A stretch of DNA of 59,933 nucleotides from an uncultured bacterium (GTDB lineage: Bacteria > Cyanobacteriota > Vampirovibrionia > Gastranaerophilales > Gastranaerophilaceae). Below, piece after piece: positions 14,945-23,885 of the stretch (positions are counted from its first letter, which is position 1; each line of letters opens with the position of its first letter). The notes beneath the pieces are model-generated. The model made no database searches. It saw only the letters and a list, made by a program, of their open reading frames with translations, and had not been told where the DNA came from. The position numbers were made by a program, and so were the translations under genes. The stretch is taken from assembly GCA_949296355.1 (NCBI GenBank), contig CASFPS010000020.1:1-59933 (forward strand), given 5' to 3'.

Positions 14945-15600
14945 TAAATGTACTTTTGGTAGAAGATCACGAATTGTACCGCATGGGTTTATCAATGCTT
15001 ATTGATAAAGCGGAAGGTATTGAATTGTGTGCTCAGGCATCCGACGGGATTGAAGGGATTAAAGCCGCAAGGGAGACTAATCCGGATGTAATATTGATGG
15101 ATATCGGGCTTCCGAACATCGACGGTATTGAGGCGACCCAGAGAATTAAAGATTTTAATCCGGAGGTAAAAGTTTTGATTTTCACTTCCCGCGACAGCGA
15201 GAACGATGTTTTTGAATCTTTTAAAGCCGGCGCAGACGGTTATATTATGAAGGGAGCTACTCCGGAGCAGACAATTTCAGCCATAAAAGCAGTTCACGAC
15301 GGAGTAGGCTGGATTGATCCTAATATAGCGAGACTTGTTTTTTCTAACCTGCAGCGTCCTCAAAAACAGGTTGTAACCGCGCCTGAAATTAAGAAGTCTC
15401 CAAACTCATACGGGCTTACGGAGCGCGAACTTGATGTTCTGGAGCTTATGGTAGAAGGTCTTTCCAACCCGCAGATTGCGGATAAACTTGTTATAACAAG
15501 GGCTACTGCAAAGGCGCATGTTCATAGTATTTTGCAAAAACTTTGCGTATCTTCAAGAACTCAGGCAACAGTTACGGCTATGAAAGAGGGGCTTGTTTAA
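14941..15600 (+). CDS. NarL/FixJ-type response regulator
   Basis: A 219-residue regulator: receiver domain with Asp54 in ILMDIGLP, Lys in IMKGAT, then a LuxR-type helix-turn-helix (LTERELDVLELMVEGLSNPQIADKLVI ending in HSILQKL). It overlaps the hybrid kinase gene (ATGA-type junction) and its stop overlaps the next start (TAATG), so kinase, regulator and the 15600 gene form one operon. DNA targets are unknown. Confidence 0.93.
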   Translation: MINVLLVEDHELYRMGLSMLIDKAEGIELCAQASDGIEGIKAARETNPDVILMDIGLPNIDGIEATQRIKDFNPEVKVLIFTSRDSENDVFESFKAGADGYIMKGATPEQTISAIKAVHDGVGWIDPNIARLVFSNLQRPQKQVVTAPEIKKSPNSYGLTERELDVLELMVEGLSNPQIADKLVITRATAKAHVHSILQKLCVSSRTQATVTAMKEGLV

Positions 15601-16835
15601 TGTTTGAAGCTTTAGCCGGTATGATTATGGCTGCAAAAGTCCATTTTCAGCAGATGAAGTATCCTTTTATCAAAAGGTCAGACCATGTTGTTGCCGAGAC
15701 TATTTACTTGAATGAAGTCGATAAAGTTGACGAGAAGGAAAAATATGAAAAAAGCAGAATGCCTGAATCCGGCTATATGACGGTTGCGGAGTATGAAGCA
15801 AAATCCAGAGGAAAATCGAGAAAAGAAATTAATGACGATATTCTTGATAAAGCTCAGATGCCTAAAGATGAGAATATGGTCTATATTCCGCAAAAGAAGT
15901 TTAAGCTCGTAAAATACAACGAACCTGTAGGGAGTCCGGAATTAACTCTTCCGAGAAAATTGAATTTTGACCGTCAGATTAACGCTCAGGGAATCGTATC
16001 GGGTGATTTTACAAAGCTTGTGTATCCGGCAGTTTATTATTATGCCCAGTCAGATTGCACAAGCTGTGATTTGTTTTTGATAAATCTTGACTCCACGCTT
16101 TCCGATATTGAAAAAGTTAAGAAAGCAAATATTGTTAACAGGGAAAAAGAACCCTTGATTTCAACCTCAAAAGATATTGATACAAAGTTTATATTTAGAA
16201 CGCTTACCCCGATTGATTTTTCGCCTGATAATAAGAAGCTTGTCGTGAAGGAAAAAGTCGGACACCGGCATGACGGTATATGGAAAACTGACTTGTGGGT
16301 GTATGATTTTGAGACGAAAGAAGCAAGAAAATTACCTCAAATTAGAGATGCTATAGTAAATTACTGGGCGCTTACAGGCGGGGTTGATTTTGATGAAAAG
16401 CGCTGGGATATTTATCCTATGGGGTTTGACGCAAACGACGAAAATCGGGTTGTTTTATGCGCTTACGCTTATACAGGCGACGTTCCTAAATTCCTGGGGA
16501 CATGGAGTATAGATGTTTACGGCGAAAATTCCCGTCTTGAATCACTTTCCGGTGTAAGCTTTCCTGTCTCGATTGTCGGATTCCGGCTGGAGCAGGATTC
16601 CGAAGTAATTCCGCCTTCCGAAGTTAAATTTGACGCTAAACAGGCTAAAGAGCAGGCAAAAGCAAAAGAAAAAGCCGCTAAGGAGGCAGAGAATTTTGAA
16701 AAAGATATAAAAAGGCTTGAATACCATCGTAAAATGGAACAGATGGATATGCAGACTCTGATTAAAATCCGTGAGCGTCAGAAATATATGAAGGAAAATT
16801 TTAAAAAAAGCTCTGACGGACTTACAGGGTCATAA
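15600..16835 (+). CDS. Unknown protein with propeller-like repeats and C-terminal coiled coil
   Basis: A 411-residue protein, no family recognised. Residues 130-330 contain TolB/WD-like strands (SGDFTKLVYPAV, FSPDNKKLVVKEK, LWVYDFETKEARKL), suggesting a beta-propeller; residues 345-405 are an Ala/Lys/Glu-rich coiled coil. No signal peptide. GAGGGG lies before the ATG, which overlaps the stop of the NarL regulator. Being coupled to the kinase and regulator, it may be a signalling or output partner. Confidence 0.6.
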   Translation: MFEALAGMIMAAKVHFQQMKYPFIKRSDHVVAETIYLNEVDKVDEKEKYEKSRMPESGYMTVAEYEAKSRGKSRKEINDDILDKAQMPKDENMVYIPQKKFKLVKYNEPVGSPELTLPRKLNFDRQINAQGIVSGDFTKLVYPAVYYYAQSDCTSCDLFLINLDSTLSDIEKVKKANIVNREKEPLISTSKDIDTKFIFRTLTPIDFSPDNKKLVVKEKVGHRHDGIWKTDLWVYDFETKEARKLPQIRDAIVNYWALTGGVDFDEKRWDIYPMGFDANDENRVVLCAYAYTGDVPKFLGTWSIDVYGENSRLESLSGVSFPVSIVGFRLEQDSEVIPPSEVKFDAKQAKEQAKAKEKAAKEAENFEKDIKRLEYHRKMEQMDMQTLIKIRERQKYMKENFKKSSDGLTGS

Positions 16836-16838
16836 AAA

Positions 16839-17903
16839 CTATCTTGTTTTTAAATATTCTTCAATGAATCCGTCTAAATCCCCGTCCATTACTGCATCTA
16901 CGTTTCCGACTTCGTATCCTGTCCGGTGGTCTTTTACCATTTTATAAGGGTGGAAAACATAAGAGCGGATTTGTGAGCCGAAATTAATATCAAAATTTTC
17001 GCCTTTGAGTTCCGCAAGTTTCTTTTCGTGCTCTCTTTGTCTTAATTCCAACAATTTTGACGCAAGCATTTGCATTGCATTTTCTTTGTTCTGAAGCTGA
17101 GAGCGCTCCTGTTGGCATTTTATTACAATGCCGGTAGGTTTATGGAGAATTCTGACTGCGGTTTCCACTTTGTTAACATTCTGCCCGCCGGCTCCGCCCG
17201 AGCGCATTGTATCGACTTCTATATCCTCGGGAGGAATTACAATAGTCTTTTCGTAATCCGGAATAATCGGAGAAACTTCGCAGGAGGCAAAGCTTGTCTG
17301 GCGTTTTCCGTTAGCATTAAACGGAGAAATTCTTACAAGTCTGTGAACGCCTTTTTCAGCTTTGGCGTATCCGTAAGCGTATTTGCCGGTTATTTTTATA
17401 GTAGCTGATTTTATGCCGGCTTCTTCCCCGTCGGATTTGTCGACAAGTTCAACTTTCCAGCCTTTGGATTCTGCCCAGCGGGTGTACATTCTTAAGAGCA
17501 TACTTGCCCAGTCCTGAGCATCAGTCCCGCCAGCGCCGGCATTAATTGTTAAAAATGCGTCAGCTTCATCATATTCACCGGATAACATTTTTTGTACATC
17601 GTATTTATCCAGCTCTTTTTTTAACTGTTCAAGCCCAATTTCACTTTCTTTTATAAGTTCCTCGTCTCCAATCTCCTGAGCAGTTTTTGCATCTTCTAAG
17701 ATTGAATCCCATCTTGAAAACATATCGAGAGTTTCTTTTATCTCTCTTGATTTCTGACCTAATTCGGAAGCAAGGTTCTGGTTTGACCAGACTTCCGGAC
17801 TCTGGAGCTTATCCTCAATCTCTAAAAGTTCTTTTTTTAATCCGTCAAAATCTATATTTTGCTTATTCTTATTTACAGTATGTTCTAATTCTTCGATATT
17901 CAT
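16839..17903 (-). CDS. prfB: Peptide chain release factor 2
   Basis: A 354-residue class I release factor with the RF2 specificity tripeptide SPF (193-195) and the peptidyl-hydrolysis GGQ loop (239-241, [14 protein letters not shown]). It terminates translation at TGA/TAA. The gene is one continuous frame from an ATG that overlaps the tmk stop; the N-terminus is about ten residues shorter than in E. coli and contains no CTTTGA shift site, so the usual programmed +1 autoregulatory frameshift is absent. Confidence 0.95.
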   Translation of the reverse strand: MNIEELEHTVNKNKQNIDFDGLKKELLEIEDKLQSPEVWSNQNLASELGQKSREIKETLDMFSRWDSILEDAKTAQEIGDEELIKESEIGLEQLKKELDKYDVQKMLSGEYDEADAFLTINAGAGGTDAQDWASMLLRMYTRWAESKGWKVELVDKSDGEEAGIKSATIKITGKYAYGYAKAEKGVHRLVRISPFNANGKRQTSFASCEVSPIIPDYEKTIVIPPEDIEVDTMRSGGAGGQNVNKVETAVRILHKPTGIVIKCQQERSQLQNKENAMQMLASKLLELRQREHEKKLAELKGENFDINFGSQIRSYVFHPYKMVKDHRTGYEVGNVDAVMDGDLDGFIEEYLKTR

Positions 17904-18508
17904 AAATTTTCAACCAGTTCAATAACCTTCCGGTGAACATTTTCTATTGTATCAGAAGAATCAATAATTTTCACTCTGTCCGGCTCCTGTTTTGCAATTT
18001 CAAGATACCCGCGGCGCACGCGGTTAAAGAAATCAACTCCGGCAGATTCCATTCTGTCTTTGCTTCCGCCGACTCTTGAGAGCGAGGTTTCTATATCCAC
18101 ATCAAAAACAATTGTTAAATCCGGCTTTAAACCGCTTGTCGCAAGATTGTTTAAATACTTAATTCTTTCCATATCAAGCTCTCTGCCATAGCCTTGATAA
18201 GCAAGAGTTGAATCTGTATACCTGTCGCAAAGAACGATTGTACCCTCTTCAAGCGCCGGTTTTATCATGCCCTCAACGTGCTGCGCCCTGTCTGCCAAAA
18301 ATAAAAAGGACTCGCAATTCGGAGAAACTTCACCGTCATAATTTAGGAGAAGTTCTCTGATTTTTGCCCCCAAAATCCCCGCCCCCGGCTCTCTAGTGAG
18401 CAGAGTTTTTTTGCCAGCTTTATTAAAATATTCATTCAAAAGGGTTATCTGCGTAGTCTTACCGCACCCGTCAGCACCTTCAAAAGTTATAAATAAACCA
18501 TCTTTCAT
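17900..18508 (-). CDS. tmk: Thymidylate kinase
   Basis: A 202-residue dTMP kinase (dTMP to dTDP). P-loop [12 protein letters not shown] at residues 8-19, the [15 protein letters not shown] segment with the catalytic DR(Y/H) motif, and a LID region. Start ATG overlaps the stop of a 45-codon frame; its end overlaps the prfB start, giving a compact operon. Confidence 0.95.
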   Translation of the reverse strand: MKDGLFITFEGADGCGKTTQITLLNEYFNKAGKKTLLTREPGAGILGAKIRELLLNYDGEVSPNCESFLFLADRAQHVEGMIKPALEEGTIVLCDRYTDSTLAYQGYGRELDMERIKYLNNLATSGLKPDLTIVFDVDIETSLSRVGGSKDRMESAGVDFFNRVRRGYLEIAKQEPDRVKIIDSSDTIENVHRKVIELVENL

Positions 18509-18645
18509 TAAACTTTTACCAGATCCTTTTCTATTAACTTATAAAACTTTTCATCAATACTATTGTAATCAGCAAAATTAACAACATACGAAAGATTAGA
18601 ATTATCAAAAAGATATCTTATAAACCCCAGAGTATCATAAGGCAT
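18508..18645 (-). CDS. Short frame coupled to tmk (possibly frameshifted small gene)
   Basis: A 45-codon frame (start MPYDTLGFIRYLF, end KLIEKDLVKV) whose TAA overlaps the tmk ATG by one base. Upstream, an ATG at 18679 placed 6 bases after TAAAAT opens a second frame of 14 codons (MESSLEIEALRNAL) that stops right at the start of this one. A 2-base change would join them into a 57-residue helical protein. So this is either a coupled small gene or a recently broken one. No family recognised. Confidence 0.4.
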   Translation of the reverse strand: MPYDTLGFIRYLFDNSNLSYVVNFADYNSIDEKFYKLIEKDLVKV

Positions 18646-18707
18646 TTCTTAAAGCTTCTATTTCCAAAGAACTTTCCATAGCCTTATTTTATCACAAATA
18701 CGGGATA

Positions 18708-19649
18708 CTACAAGCCGATTTTCTGGTCTAATTTGAAGTGGTCGATGAGTTTTATGATAGACAGAATTTCTTCAAACATCTGAAAGAACTGCTTGCCGTC
18801 ATTAACCGGCTTAAGAAGCGAACAGATAGAAAACAAATCTTTTCGGGTATGAAGTGCTACAAACAGATTCGTTCCGTAAAAAGCGCAGGATACTTTATCT
18901 GCTGCAAATGCAACTTGCATATTATTAAGTCTCTCCATAAAAGAAGGTGTAATCAAATACCTTGCCTCAACCTCATCGTCTGTAAAAACATCAAATTTCT
19001 TTTCAAACACAACATCTTCTAAAGTTGTGTGTACTAAATTGGATGAAGGGGAAGCATGGAACATTGAATCCGGACGTATAACAGTATTTCCGCTGAAATT
19101 CTTGTTCATATCAAGTTTAACTATTACACCGTTAAAAACCGTTCTTCTGTTTTTACCTGTACCGGTTGAAAATTCCGATTCAATAATTTCAAACCCTACA
19201 TCTTTATAACTTCCGCTGAAATAGTCATCAAAACTGCTTGAAGAAAAAGACGGTATAAGGTTTGATTCCTGAAATACTTTACGGTTTTCATACAAAATGC
19301 ATTTCTTCCAGCTAATATCTCCGAAACATTGACATACTGACGGCATAATTTTTTCTTTTATTTTGTTTTCAAAGTTTTTCTTAATTATTGCCCAGACAAA
19401 TCCTGCCATAAAAAACATTCCAATGCCGCTTTTAAACGTATTTTCCGAAGTTTCCTCGGACATAGTTATAAAGAATGGCGAAATAATAAGCAATATACCG
19501 ATTACAAAGCATATAACCGCCCCTGCAACCGCAAGTCTCAGCTTCCCTTTTCTTTCAGCGTCAAATTTTTCAAGTGCGGGAGAGAGTTCTTTAAAAAACT
19601 TGTCCTGAAACTCTTTGCGCATCTCTTGGTATGTTTTTTCTTCCTGCAT
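18708..19649 (-). CDS. DUF3137-type membrane protein
   Basis: A 313-residue protein with a charged N-terminus, two hydrophobic segments (about 42-62 and 72-92) and a soluble C-terminal domain, matching DUF3137 proteins usually found next to LemA. Function unknown, possibly envelope stress. The ATG at 19649 is 10 bases after AGGA; a GTG at 19655 is the alternative. It follows the lemA gene by 22 bases in the same operon. Confidence 0.75.
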   Translation of the reverse strand: MQEEKTYQEMRKEFQDKFFKELSPALEKFDAERKGKLRLAVAGAVICFVIGILLIISPFFITMSEETSENTFKSGIGMFFMAGFVWAIIKKNFENKIKEKIMPSVCQCFGDISWKKCILYENRKVFQESNLIPSFSSSSFDDYFSGSYKDVGFEIIESEFSTGTGKNRRTVFNGVIVKLDMNKNFSGNTVIRPDSMFHASPSSNLVHTTLEDVVFEKKFDVFTDDEVEARYLITPSFMERLNNMQVAFAADKVSCAFYGTNLFVALHTRKDLFSICSLLKPVNDGKQFFQMFEEILSIIKLIDHFKLDQKIGL

Positions 19650-19671
19650 AATCACATTCCTATCTTTGAAA

Positions 19672-20244
19672 TTATTTCAAAAAATCTGCAGCATTAACAG
19701 GCTGTCTTTCATTTTCTGCAGCCTTGAAGAAATCAACGGCTTTAACGTTAATCATTCTTGCAATAAGAGAAGACGGGAAGATTTCTACTGAATTTTTAAG
19801 CTCAAGAGCTGCAGAGTTATAGAATCTTCTTGCTGCTGCAATGTGTTCCTCTACTTCATTATAAGTTTGCATTGCAGTCATCATTGGCTGGTCTGCTTTA
19901 AGCTGAGGGTAATTTTCTACAGCAACCATAAACTGTCCCATTTTTTGTGCAATTTGTGTATCTAATGCAATCTTTCTGTCGATATTTTCAAAACCGTCCG
20001 GAATATTTACAGCTTGATTTCTGAGTTTTGTTACTTCTTCCAGCAAGCCGCGCTCGTGATCCATATATTTCTGGGCAATTGTCAGAAGATTCGGTATTAA
20101 ATCGTATCTCTTCTTAAGCTGTACATCGATTGATGAAAACGCTTCACCTGCTTTGTTGCGTTTTTTGATTAAAGATGCATAAATGCTGTACGCCCAGCCG
20201 ATTACTACTACAGCGGCAATTAATGCTAACATTGTTCCTGACAT
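19672..20244 (-). CDS. lemA: LemA family protein
   Basis: A 190-residue protein with a single N-terminal membrane segment (residues 4-26) and the LemA helical core: NKAGEAFSSIDVQLKKRYDLIPNLLTIAQKY and FYNSAALELKNSVEIFPSSLIA. LemA proteins are of unknown biochemical function, found in many bacteria beside DUF3137-type proteins as here. AAAGGA precedes the ATG. Middle gene of an envelope-protein operon with the LppM-like lipoprotein upstream. Confidence 0.92.
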   Translation of the reverse strand: MSGTMLALIAAVVVIGWAYSIYASLIKKRNKAGEAFSSIDVQLKKRYDLIPNLLTIAQKYMDHERGLLEEVTKLRNQAVNIPDGFENIDRKIALDTQIAQKMGQFMVAVENYPQLKADQPMMTAMQTYNEVEEHIAAARRFYNSAALELKNSVEIFPSSLIARMINVKAVDFFKAAENERQPVNAADFLK

Positions 20245-20265
20245 AAAATTTTCCTTTCTTCTTTA

Positions 20266-21138
20266 TTATAAACCTTTTACTACATCACTTTTTTGAACTC
20301 TTTGAACCAGTGCAAAAACCGCTCCCAGTATAACTAATATGGAGAAAATTGCTGCAACTTTTGAAAAATCATTGATTTCATAGTCCAGTATAATCTCTAT
20401 CGGCTGTTCGTCTTTTGTAAGATACCATTGATACTCGTGGTCGTTTACTACATTATCTGCGTTATTTTTTGTAACTTTTCCTGGAATTTTGATTGTTAAA
20501 ACGGCTTCCGGAAACAGGTAGCTGCTCATTATTTCATCATACTCATCACGGGTTAAAGTTGATATTAAAGCTCTGCCGCTTGCGTATTGTTTAGTTACCA
20601 GAACTTTTTTGCTGTTTGGAATCTCTCTGGTAGATATTGATATTATAGGCTCCTGAATTTTATCGGAAACAGATTCAAGAGTTTTGCTTGTGTGAAGGAA
20701 AGTTGCGTACTCGCCTGTATTGATGCGGACAGCTTCCGGCAGGTTGTACAATAAATGTATTTTGTATGTTTTTTTGATTAATCCGCTGTTTTTTTCTATG
20801 CTGCTATCTTCACTAAAGCCTCTTGGCAGCGACTCTTTTACATCCTGAAATCTCAATTTGTCCTTTGAAAAAACAAGTGCTGCATAATCGTCCTTGCTAA
20901 AGTCTGTTATTTTATAGCCTTTATATTTATATTGTTCAAGAACTTTTTCCATCTCCGGATCTGATTTTAAAGCGTTTATGAAATCAGGAGACTTGAACTC
21001 TTCAAAGACAGCCCCCCTGCTTTCAGAAATAGAGACTTCATCTTTGTCATTTATTTCAATCTTATAATCGAATTTTACGCATCCTGTACAAATAAAGGTC
21101 AAACCCAAAATCAAACTTGTTAAAAATACTTTTTTCAT
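20266..21138 (-). CDS. LppM/DUF3153-type lipoprotein
   Basis: A 290-residue lipoprotein. Signal peptide with lipobox ICTGC (Cys about residue 20), a beta-rich central domain like the LppM domain (DUF3153), and a C-terminal membrane helix (about 262-280). Probably anchored in the cell envelope at both ends. Function unknown. First gene of the operon with lemA and the DUF3137 protein. Confidence 0.75.
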   Translation of the reverse strand: MKKVFLTSLILGLTFICTGCVKFDYKIEINDKDEVSISESRGAVFEEFKSPDFINALKSDPEMEKVLEQYKYKGYKITDFSKDDYAALVFSKDKLRFQDVKESLPRGFSEDSSIEKNSGLIKKTYKIHLLYNLPEAVRINTGEYATFLHTSKTLESVSDKIQEPIISISTREIPNSKKVLVTKQYASGRALISTLTRDEYDEIMSSYLFPEAVLTIKIPGKVTKNNADNVVNDHEYQWYLTKDEQPIEIILDYEINDFSKVAAIFSILVILGAVFALVQRVQKSDVVKGL

Positions 21139-21208
21139 AAAACTATCCTTTTTATTTTTAACAATACATTATTATCCAGCTAAGAATAACGTTCAGATGG
21201 ATGATTTC

Positions 21209-21619
21209 TTACTGAAAGGTAGGGTATCTGTTTTGACAGTATGTGTTTCCGGTTTCTAAAAGATATCGATAGTTTTTATCCAGGAGTTCTTCCATAACGC
21301 CGTTTTTCTGACGGTGAACTCTCTCCATTGTCCGGAATTTCTGTACATCTGCAAATTTTTGATACACACCTTCCGGAAAAGCGCAGTCAACAATTGTCCA
21401 TCTGACAGAGCACGCCCTGTTTTGTTTACCTCTTATTTCATATACTCCGTTTGGCATTGCGTGATATTTATAAGGAGTACAGGTTGACAGGTTATCAAGA
21501 AAAAGCATTCTTGCATTAATTTCTTTATCGTTTGTTATGTAGAAATCAAAAATGTTTTCAGCCTGAGAAGTTAAACACAGACTGAAAAACATTATTGATA
21601 TTATTAAAGCTCTATTCAC
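21209..21619 (-). CDS. Small secreted protein, unknown
   Basis: A 136-residue protein with a signal peptide (RALIISIMFFSLCLTSQA, cleavage after AQA-type site) and a mature part with five Cys, suggesting a disulfide-bonded periplasmic protein. No family recognised. The likely start GTG at 21619 is preceded by GGTGG, formed inside a heptamer repeat tract (GTGAACA GTGATTG GTGGATA GTGAATA, 21640-21613); a GTG at 21640 is also possible and would overlap the upstream transglycosylase stop. Confidence 0.6.
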   Translation of the reverse strand: MNRALIISIMFFSLCLTSQAENIFDFYITNDKEINARMLFLDNLSTCTPYKYHAMPNGVYEIRGKQNRACSVRWTIVDCAFPEGVYQKFADVQKFRTMERVHRQKNGVMEELLDKNYRYLLETGNTYCQNRYPTFQ

Positions 21620-21639
21620 TATCCACCAATCACTGTTCA

Positions 21640-23604
21640 CTAGTAAACATTCCCGTAAACCCAGTAGCTTTTGAGAACTTTTTTTACATAGTTTCTGGTT
21701 TCAGGATACGGAATTTGTTCGACAAATTCATCGGTGTCGCTGTAGATTAATTTTGAAAACCAGTTTGTAACAGACCCGATTCCGCCGTTATAAGCAGCTA
21801 TTGTATACAGGTCTTTGTTCCCGAGCATTCTCTTTAGGCTTGTATAATAGAGGGTTCCGGCTGTAATATTAGCGGTCTCGGCATTTAAATCAGACGGAAG
21901 ATTATGTTTTTTTACAACCTCATTGTATGTTGCAGGCATTAACTGCATTAAACCGGCTGCTCCGACAACACTTTTTGCAAACGGATTGAAGTGGCTTTCT
22001 TCACGAATAATTGATTCCAAAATAATCGGATTATTTTCGCCCTTCACTCTGTCTACAATGTCGTAGTAATGCATTGGATACACAAGACGCCATCTTAAAT
22101 CTTCAAACGGCGGTTTAACCTCCAGCTCTTGCATTCCGTCTCTTGCAAGAACTACTGAAACCGTATAGTTTTTCTTCTGATAAGCTATCCAGCTCTGTAT
22201 AAACTTATCGTTTTTGCAAAGCTCGCCGACCAAATCATAATCCTGCAGGTAGGCAAGTTTCACAACCAGATTTTTATCAAGAGATTTTTTGTAAGGAAAT
22301 ACAACAGGTTTGTAGTTTAATTCCAAAAACGGAAACATGCCGTCGTCCTTATACAGATTGAAGTTTGCCCGAAACGCATAGTACGTATCCGGATATGCAG
22401 CAATTACCTGTTTATAATAATTGTTGGCGCTTTCATAGTGTTTGAGTTTAAAAGCAATCTTACCCATATAATAAATTACAGCAGGGCTGGAGTTTACGTT
22501 CGGAAATTTTTTCATATGCAAAAATCCGAGTCTTTGGGCATCATAATATTTTTTCTGTAAATATTTTGCAATAAAGAGATTGTAAAGCGAATCTGCTGAA
22601 AACTGTCCGTTCGGATATTTTTCATAGAGTGTTCTGTAGCAGGCTTCTTTAACGTTAGATGCAACTACTTCGTTACAGTTGAGGTAAGCTGCATAATCTG
22701 CTCCCGTTGAATCCAGATTCATATTGACAAGTTTTGTAATACCTTCTTTTCTTGTCGGAAAAGAGGCTACATAATTATCAATAACTTCGTAAACATCTTT
22801 ATTATCAGTATTTGCAGCGTGTTTCTTTAACCCCTCTTCTGCATAGGAATTAGCTTTTTCTTTATTTCCGAGTCTGAATTCATTTTTGGCAAAATCTGCC
22901 CAGCTTTCTGCAAGGGTTGTCTTAAATAAATAGTCTTTTGCTTTTATATATTCGCCGTTTGCATAATAAGACTTGGCAATCAACAGATTGTCATAATTTG
23001 CCAGTTGAACATTAAGTTTTTTGATTTCATCAATGGCATTAAGAGAAAATCTGCCGTCAGGAGATTCTTCCAGATATGTTTTAAAATTAATAAATGCCCT
23101 GTTTTTAGATTTTTCCAGCCATCTTGCATTTTTAGGCGGGTTGGCAATTTCTATCAAACCGAGATAATACTGGGAAGCTATTGCATAATCACTGTTCGGA
23201 TATTTTTTTATAATGCGTTTAAAGTGTCTTTTTGCTCCTTTGTCCTGAGTCTCAAACATCAGGGTTGCCATATTGTATTCGCTGATAGGTGATATTGATG
23301 ATTTTGCTCTTGAGTGCACTATACGATTGTATTTTTTTATTGCAAGCTCTTTTTTATCCAGATTAGTTGCGCAACGAGCCTGCCTGAAAAGTGCCGGTGA
23401 TTTTAGTGAAGAGCCGGAGGGAACTTTGCCGAACTCTTCGTAGGCTTTTTCATACTCGTTTGCTTTATACAGTTCAAGTGCTGATGAGTATTTTGTAATC
23501 CCTCGAGATTCTGCCGACACATGGTTATAAACAAGATAACCGACCGTAAAAATTGTCAAAAAAACCGCTATATAAAAATCATACTTCCTTCTTCTGCTTC
23601 TCAT
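21640..23604 (-). CDS. Lytic transglycosylase (SLT) with TPR-like N-domain
   Basis: A 654-residue envelope protein. An N-terminal membrane anchor (residues 8-28), a long array of TPR/superhelical repeats (40-480), then a C-terminal SLT domain with the catalytic Glu in SIIREESHFNP, then GAAGLMQLMP and AAYNGG motifs. It cleaves peptidoglycan glycan strands to 1,6-anhydro products. Size and layout match Slt70-type enzymes. The gene ends at the heptamer repeat where the small secreted protein begins. Confidence 0.93.
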   Translation of the reverse strand: MRSRRRKYDFYIAVFLTIFTVGYLVYNHVSAESRGITKYSSALELYKANEYEKAYEEFGKVPSGSSLKSPALFRQARCATNLDKKELAIKKYNRIVHSRAKSSISPISEYNMATLMFETQDKGAKRHFKRIIKKYPNSDYAIASQYYLGLIEIANPPKNARWLEKSKNRAFINFKTYLEESPDGRFSLNAIDEIKKLNVQLANYDNLLIAKSYYANGEYIKAKDYLFKTTLAESWADFAKNEFRLGNKEKANSYAEEGLKKHAANTDNKDVYEVIDNYVASFPTRKEGITKLVNMNLDSTGADYAAYLNCNEVVASNVKEACYRTLYEKYPNGQFSADSLYNLFIAKYLQKKYYDAQRLGFLHMKKFPNVNSSPAVIYYMGKIAFKLKHYESANNYYKQVIAAYPDTYYAFRANFNLYKDDGMFPFLELNYKPVVFPYKKSLDKNLVVKLAYLQDYDLVGELCKNDKFIQSWIAYQKKNYTVSVVLARDGMQELEVKPPFEDLRWRLVYPMHYYDIVDRVKGENNPIILESIIREESHFNPFAKSVVGAAGLMQLMPATYNEVVKKHNLPSDLNAETANITAGTLYYTSLKRMLGNKDLYTIAAYNGGIGSVTNWFSKLIYSDTDEFVEQIPYPETRNYVKKVLKSYWVYGNVY

Positions 23605-23690
23605 TCAAATACTTCCCGCTTCTTTAATTAAACTCTCTTATTAACAAAAAGACCAGCGTCTTATATATAATACTATTCTAATATAGAAAT

Positions 23691-23885
23691 GTGCAAAAAG
23701 AAAATCCTGTAATAAAAAATTACATTTTATCATCAGAAAAGCGCATTTTAAAAGAAAATGCGCTTAACGAAAATACCCTCCTGCCGGAGTTTGTTATTGA
23801 AATTTTGAAATGTCGTGAACTCTCAGAGCAAAATAAGGTTTTGTTTTATACTTTTCTTTTAAAAATACTACAAACGTATCATTAA
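23691..23885 (+). CDS. Doubtful small ORF with leaderless-type start
   Basis: A 64-codon frame from GTG at 23691, exactly 6 bases after TAATAT, with no ribosome site. The product is polar and helical. The last 92 bases overlap the 3' end of the oppositely directed serpin-like gene, which has far better support, so this may be a chance frame. Confidence 0.25.
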   Translation: MQKENPVIKNYILSSEKRILKENALNENTLLPEFVIEILKCRELSEQNKVLFYTFLLKILQTYH

